A stretch of DNA of 7,708 nucleotides from contig CAYRXS010000297.1 in NCBI GenBank assembly GCA_964428225.1, positions 1-7,708 on the forward strand, read 5' to 3'. The DNA comes from JBFMCU01 sp964428225 (GTDB lineage Bacteria > Planctomycetota > UBA1135 > GCA-002686595). A program made the position numbers and the translations under genes. Of the stretch, positions 4,929-7,708 are shown in pieces. Numbering within the stretch: position 1 is the first letter of the stretch; each line of letters opens with the position of its first letter. Under the pieces are notes generated by a model. It was not told where the DNA came from and did no database searches. It saw nothing but the letters and a program-made list of their open reading frames with translations.

Positions 4929-7280
4929 ATGATGAGAAGCCCGCTGCTGTTCCATGTCCTCGCTCTCGCTTGCACCCTCGTCGGCGCGGCACGGAACACC
5001 GCGCCCGAACCGGAGCTGCTGTTCGGCGGATGCGGCGGGGTCTACTTCCTGGCCGAGCCCGGGGAGCTCGAGGTCGAGGTCTACAAGCGCGACACGAACC
5101 GGCGCGGCCGGCACACCGAGCTGCGCGCCATTCTGGTCGGCCCGGACCGCCAGGTGCTGCAGGACGTCGCCATCCCCGACGATGGAAGAGGGAGAGGCGA
5201 GGGGCCTGGACCCCTGCAGCGCGTGAAGCTGTCGACGCGCGTCGAATACAAGGGCGTCTACGTGCTGAACATCACCGTCTCGCAGGACCGGTACGGACAG
5301 GAGATGGTCTGGGGATTCCGGACGAGCTGCCCGCGCTACCTCGTCGAGACGGCCCGCGGACACCGGGACGAACGGCACCGCGAGCCGATCGTGCTGGCCG
5401 GCCCGGGCAGGCCGACGACGGTCTGCTTCATGCCCCGGCGCGGCGAGTTCGGCGTCCGCGTGACAGGACTCTCGAAGGGGACCAAGACCCTGCGGATGGT
5501 CGATGCCGACGGTGAGCTGATCCGGGATGTGGCCACGGACGAGGAAGAAGCGGGATTCACGATGCCGCCCGACGTGCACCGCGACGCCGTGCCGTGGTGC
5601 CTGAACCTCCCCTCTGGTCGGGCGACGATTGACATCGATGGGGTCACCCAATGGGACAGGAGCGATCCCCATCAGGACCTCTGCGTCTGGACGCCCGACC
5701 CCTCGTCGTGGTTTCCGCTCCTGGAGCACCGCTGGCTGCTGACTCCCTACCGCAGGACCGTGTACGGGATGCCCGGGACCGAACGGGAGATCACCTTCCA
5801 GGTCCACAACGCGGCCCGGCGCGAGAAGACCGTGCGCCTGGCCCTCGAGCTCCCCGACGCTCCGTGGCCGGTGCAGCTGGAGAAGGACCGCGTGACGATC
5901 GCGCCCGGCGGTGTGGAACAGGTCGCAGTGCGGTTCACCGTGCCCCCCGAGGGCGGAACCGCGCACATCCGCGTAACCCCGGCGGATGCCACGGGCTTCT
6001 CGACCTACTCCACCCTGACGGCAAGAGTCGGCGTGCCCCCGGTCCTGAGCCTCCCGATGCAGCTCGAGCCCTATCGGCACGAGAACGAGCTGTTCGGCCA
6101 CTTGCCGGAATACCCGACGGGAAATCAGCCGTACTTCGACCTGGAGAACCGGCCCTTCGTGGTTCTCGGAGGCAGTGTCGCGACGCCCCGCGACGGTTCG
6201 TGGATCAGCACTCGATTGCCGGGCTCCTCCCTCACCACGAAGATCGCCTTCGACGGCGACGACGGCGTCTATCTCGTCGCCGGGGCCGGAGGAAAGGCGT
6301 CCCTGCTTCACTCGTCGGATGGAGGGCGGACGTTCGACGAATACGAGATTCCGGGCCGCGCCGGTTCCTTCGACATCGAGCAGTTCTCCGGCCACAACGT
6401 GCCGGAGGGCCCGCCGCCGTTCCTGCGCTTCACGCGCACGGCCAGGGATCCGAAGCTGCGCTGGCGGAGTCTGAACGACCTGGAGCTCTTCGTGCCCCGC
6501 ATGGTCGACGGGCGGATCGAGGTCGGCGACCCGATCCTGATCACGAAGGCCTGCATCGGGCTGTCGGCCCATTCCGGCATTCCCTCTTCCGTCGTCTCGC
6601 GCGGCACGAAGGTGCACGTGGCGTGGGGAGAGGCAACCGACCCGGAGGAGAACGTGCCCGGCGTCCCCACCTATGTCGTCACCTACGATCGGGAGACGGG
6701 CCGGCTCGGGGAATCCTCCCTGATCGGGTATGGCCCACCTGCCAACGACGTGCACAACTCGCCCAGCATCACCATCGACAGCAAGGGCTTCCTGCACGTG
6801 TTGATCGGCACACACGGCCGGCCGTTCCAGTACGTCATGTCGAAGGAGCCGAACGACGCCGGCGCGGGTTGGACGGAGCCCGTGACGGCGGGCGACACGC
6901 TGAGCCCGACCTACATCGGATTCGTCTGCGGCGAGGACGACACCCTCCACACCGTCTTTCGGCTCTGGCGGACCGGCGAGCCCTACCCCCACAGCTCGCA
7001 CGCCACGCTGGCCTACCAGCGCAAGCGCCCCGGACAGCCATGGGGGCCGCCGAAGATCCTGGTCGTGGCTCCCTTCTCCGAATACAGTATCTTCTACCAT
7101 CGCCTGACCATCGACCGGAGGGGCCGGCTCTTCCTCTCGAAGGACTACTGGTCGACGTACTGGTTCTACCGCAACGACCAGCGCGGAAGCCGCGGCCACT
7201 GGCGTACGCTGCTCATGTCGCCGGACGGAGGAGAAACCTGGAGACTGGCGGAGGAGGACGACCTGGTGGCGGATGGGTAA
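4929..7280 (+). CDS. Exported BNR_4-type beta-propeller protein with Ig-like region, possible polysaccharide-active enzyme
   Basis: This protein has 783 residues. The start at MMRSPLLFHVLALACTLVGA gives a signal peptide, cut after A20. A lipoprotein cut before C15 (LAC) is possible but the lipobox is poor. The open frame extends back to a GTG at 4890, which would spoil the signal; only a weak GAAGAAG precedes 4929. Residues 21-280 have no family I recognise and contain Cys at 35, 134, 166, 224 and 252. Residues 284-368 look like an Ig-like NEW3-type domain (REITFQVHNAARREKTVRLA, then VTIAPGGVEQVAVRFTVPP). Residues about 400-775 form a sialidase-like propeller with Asp boxes SSDGGRTF (462-469) and SPDGGETW (764-771). 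DVHNSPSITIDSKGFLHVLI with GTHGRPFQYVMS (607-638) and VFRLWRTGEPYPHSSHATLAY (676-696) match the BNR_4 family pattern, which includes PL24/PL25 ulvan lyases. H609, H629 and R678 are candidate active-site residues. Enzyme activity is inference; plain binding is the alternative. Confidence 0.9.
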   Translation: MMRSPLLFHVLALACTLVGAARNTAPEPELLFGGCGGVYFLAEPGELEVEVYKRDTNRRGRHTELRAILVGPDRQVLQDVAIPDDGRGRGEGPGPLQRVKLSTRVEYKGVYVLNITVSQDRYGQEMVWGFRTSCPRYLVETARGHRDERHREPIVLAGPGRPTTVCFMPRRGEFGVRVTGLSKGTKTLRMVDADGELIRDVATDEEEAGFTMPPDVHRDAVPWCLNLPSGRATIDIDGVTQWDRSDPHQDLCVWTPDPSSWFPLLEHRWLLTPYRRTVYGMPGTEREITFQVHNAARREKTVRLALELPDAPWPVQLEKDRVTIAPGGVEQVAVRFTVPPEGGTAHIRVTPADATGFSTYSTLTARVGVPPVLSLPMQLEPYRHENELFGHLPEYPTGNQPYFDLENRPFVVLGGSVATPRDGSWISTRLPGSSLTTKIAFDGDDGVYLVAGAGGKASLLHSSDGGRTFDEYEIPGRAGSFDIEQFSGHNVPEGPPPFLRFTRTARDPKLRWRSLNDLELFVPRMVDGRIEVGDPILITKACIGLSAHSGIPSSVVSRGTKVHVAWGEATDPEENVPGVPTYVVTYDRETGRLGESSLIGYGPPANDVHNSPSITIDSKGFLHVLIGTHGRPFQYVMSKEPNDAGAGWTEPVTAGDTLSPTYIGFVCGEDDTLHTVFRLWRTGEPYPHSSHATLAYQRKRPGQPWGPPKILVVAPFSEYSIFYHRLTIDRRGRLFLSKDYWSTYWFYRNDQRGSRGHWRTLLMSPDGGETWRLAEEDDLVADG

Positions 7281-7445
7281 GCCAAGCGGCGTCCTCGGTC
7301 TCCGTCATGCCGTTGACCGGACTCGGACGGACAGGAGCGGTGGCCGGGAAAGGGTACGGAGCACGGCAACGGCTTCAGCCCCGACGAGGGCTTTCGGGGA
7401 GCCGACCGGACCGATCCGCGGCCGGGTGTCGTATCCTCCCCGGCC
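7281..7445. other. Spacer between the BNR_4 gene and mazG, with a weak hairpin
   Basis: This 165-base spacer holds CCCCGA (7379-7384) pairing with TCGGGG (7394-7399), and an alternative AGCCC/GGGCT stem (7377-7392). Only a short T-run is present, so terminator function for the BNR_4 gene is doubtful. Just before mazG lies TATCCT (7432-7437). Confidence 0.35.
7432..7437 (+). promoter_or_regulatory. Candidate -10 box of mazG, suggesting a leaderless or near-leaderless transcript
   Basis: TATCCT fits the TAnnnT -10 pattern and ends eight bases before the mazG ATG at 7446. No Shine-Dalgarno sequence lies between them. If used, transcription would start at or next to the A of the start codon. No good -35 is visible 17 bases upstream. 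Confidence 0.3.
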
Positions 7446-7708
7446 ATGAGCACCGCGAGAGACGACACCGAGGTCCAGCCCCATCCCCGTCCCCTGGATC
7501 CCACGCCCGAGACCGGCGACGCGCGGCTCGATGCGATCGGTCGGTTGCTGGCGATCCTCGACCGGCTGCGGTCGCCCGGGGGGTGTCCGTGGGATCTCGA
7601 GCAGACGGTGGGGACCATGGCGCCGAGCCTGATCGAAGAGGCCCACGAGGCGGTCGAGGCGATCGAGCGCGAGGACGATACGGGCACCGCCGAGGAGCTC
7701 GGCGACAT
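7446..7708 (+). CDS. mazG: MazG nucleoside triphosphate pyrophosphohydrolase, 5' part
   Basis: The frame opens with ATG at 7446 and runs off the window after 87 full codons. It begins MSTARDDTEVQPHPRPLDPT, a polar extension. MazG proper follows from about residue 28: LDAIGRLLAILDRLRSPGG, then CPWDLEQT (47-54) and SLIEEAHEAVEAIE (61-74). The family's metal-binding pattern EExxE...ExxD is visible as E64-E65-x-x-E68 and E84-x-x-D87. The GGCPWDxEQT signature is diagnostic. MazG hydrolyses (d)NTPs to the monophosphate and pyrophosphate in the cytoplasm; it is linked to house-cleaning and, in E. coli, to lowering ppGpp together with MazEF. No toxin-antitoxin partner is visible in the 165 bases upstream. 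The start lacks a ribosome-binding site but no better Met lies closer to the conserved part. The C-terminal repeat domain is beyond the window. Confidence 0.93.
   Translation, partial: MSTARDDTEVQPHPRPLDPTPETGDARLDAIGRLLAILDRLRSPGGCPWDLEQTVGTMAPSLIEEAHEAVEAIEREDDTGTAEELGD

Noticed and set aside
4860..7199. Long - strand open frame of 779 codons opposite the BNR_4 gene
   Set aside because: It mirrors a gene with clear Asp boxes and BNR_4 motifs. The translation is low-complexity Arg/Ala/Val/Gly without recognisable motifs.
1..7708. CRISPR array, tRNA, rRNA, transposase or toxin-antitoxin pair
   Set aside because: I found no regularly spaced repeats, no cloverleaf-like sequence, no transposase-like protein, and no small toxin gene beside mazG.

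Overview
The window is GC-rich (roughly two-thirds G+C by eye), with strong Shine-Dalgarno sites before several genes and long spurious open frames opposite the real ones. Five of the six genes I support are complete. At least four of these encode proteins with N-terminal export signals, and two of the exported proteins end in a C-terminal module that I know, from memory, mainly from large planctomycete secretomes (the Saltatorellus/Poly30 and Pla163 type genomes). I therefore suggest a Planctomycetota-like bacterium or metagenome bin. This is an inference from protein style, not from a marker gene.

Layout. The left part is transcribed leftward: a cysteine-rich secreted protein of unknown function (53-1180), a roughly 400-base gene-free stretch with several palindromic structures (1181-1577), then a two-gene unit. 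That unit consists of a Tat-exported NHL beta-propeller protein (2010-2771) and a shortened phage-tail-collar (Mdp-like) protein (1578-1994), separated by only 15 bases. A divergent intergenic region (2772-3244) follows. The right part is transcribed rightward: a secreted 477-residue protein with the planctomycete-type C-terminal module (3245-4678), a 64-codon in-frame tail that looks like a gene relic (4679-4873), a 783-residue exported BNR_4-type beta-propeller protein (4929-7280), and the 5' part of mazG (7446 to the window end), a housekeeping NTP pyrophosphohydrolase.

How the genes fit together. Most of the window serves the cell surface or exterior: propeller proteins and Ig-like/C-terminal modules that could bind or process glycans or other extracellular targets. 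Only the NHL-collar pair looks like a true operon. No secretion machine, CRISPR array, RNA gene, transposase or phage structural cluster is visible. The points most worth a second look are the NHL-collar pairing with its contracted collar domain, the histidine pair in the BNR_4 protein that resembles the arrangement in ulvan-lyase families, and two stretches flanking the 477-residue protein that have coding base composition but no intact gene.
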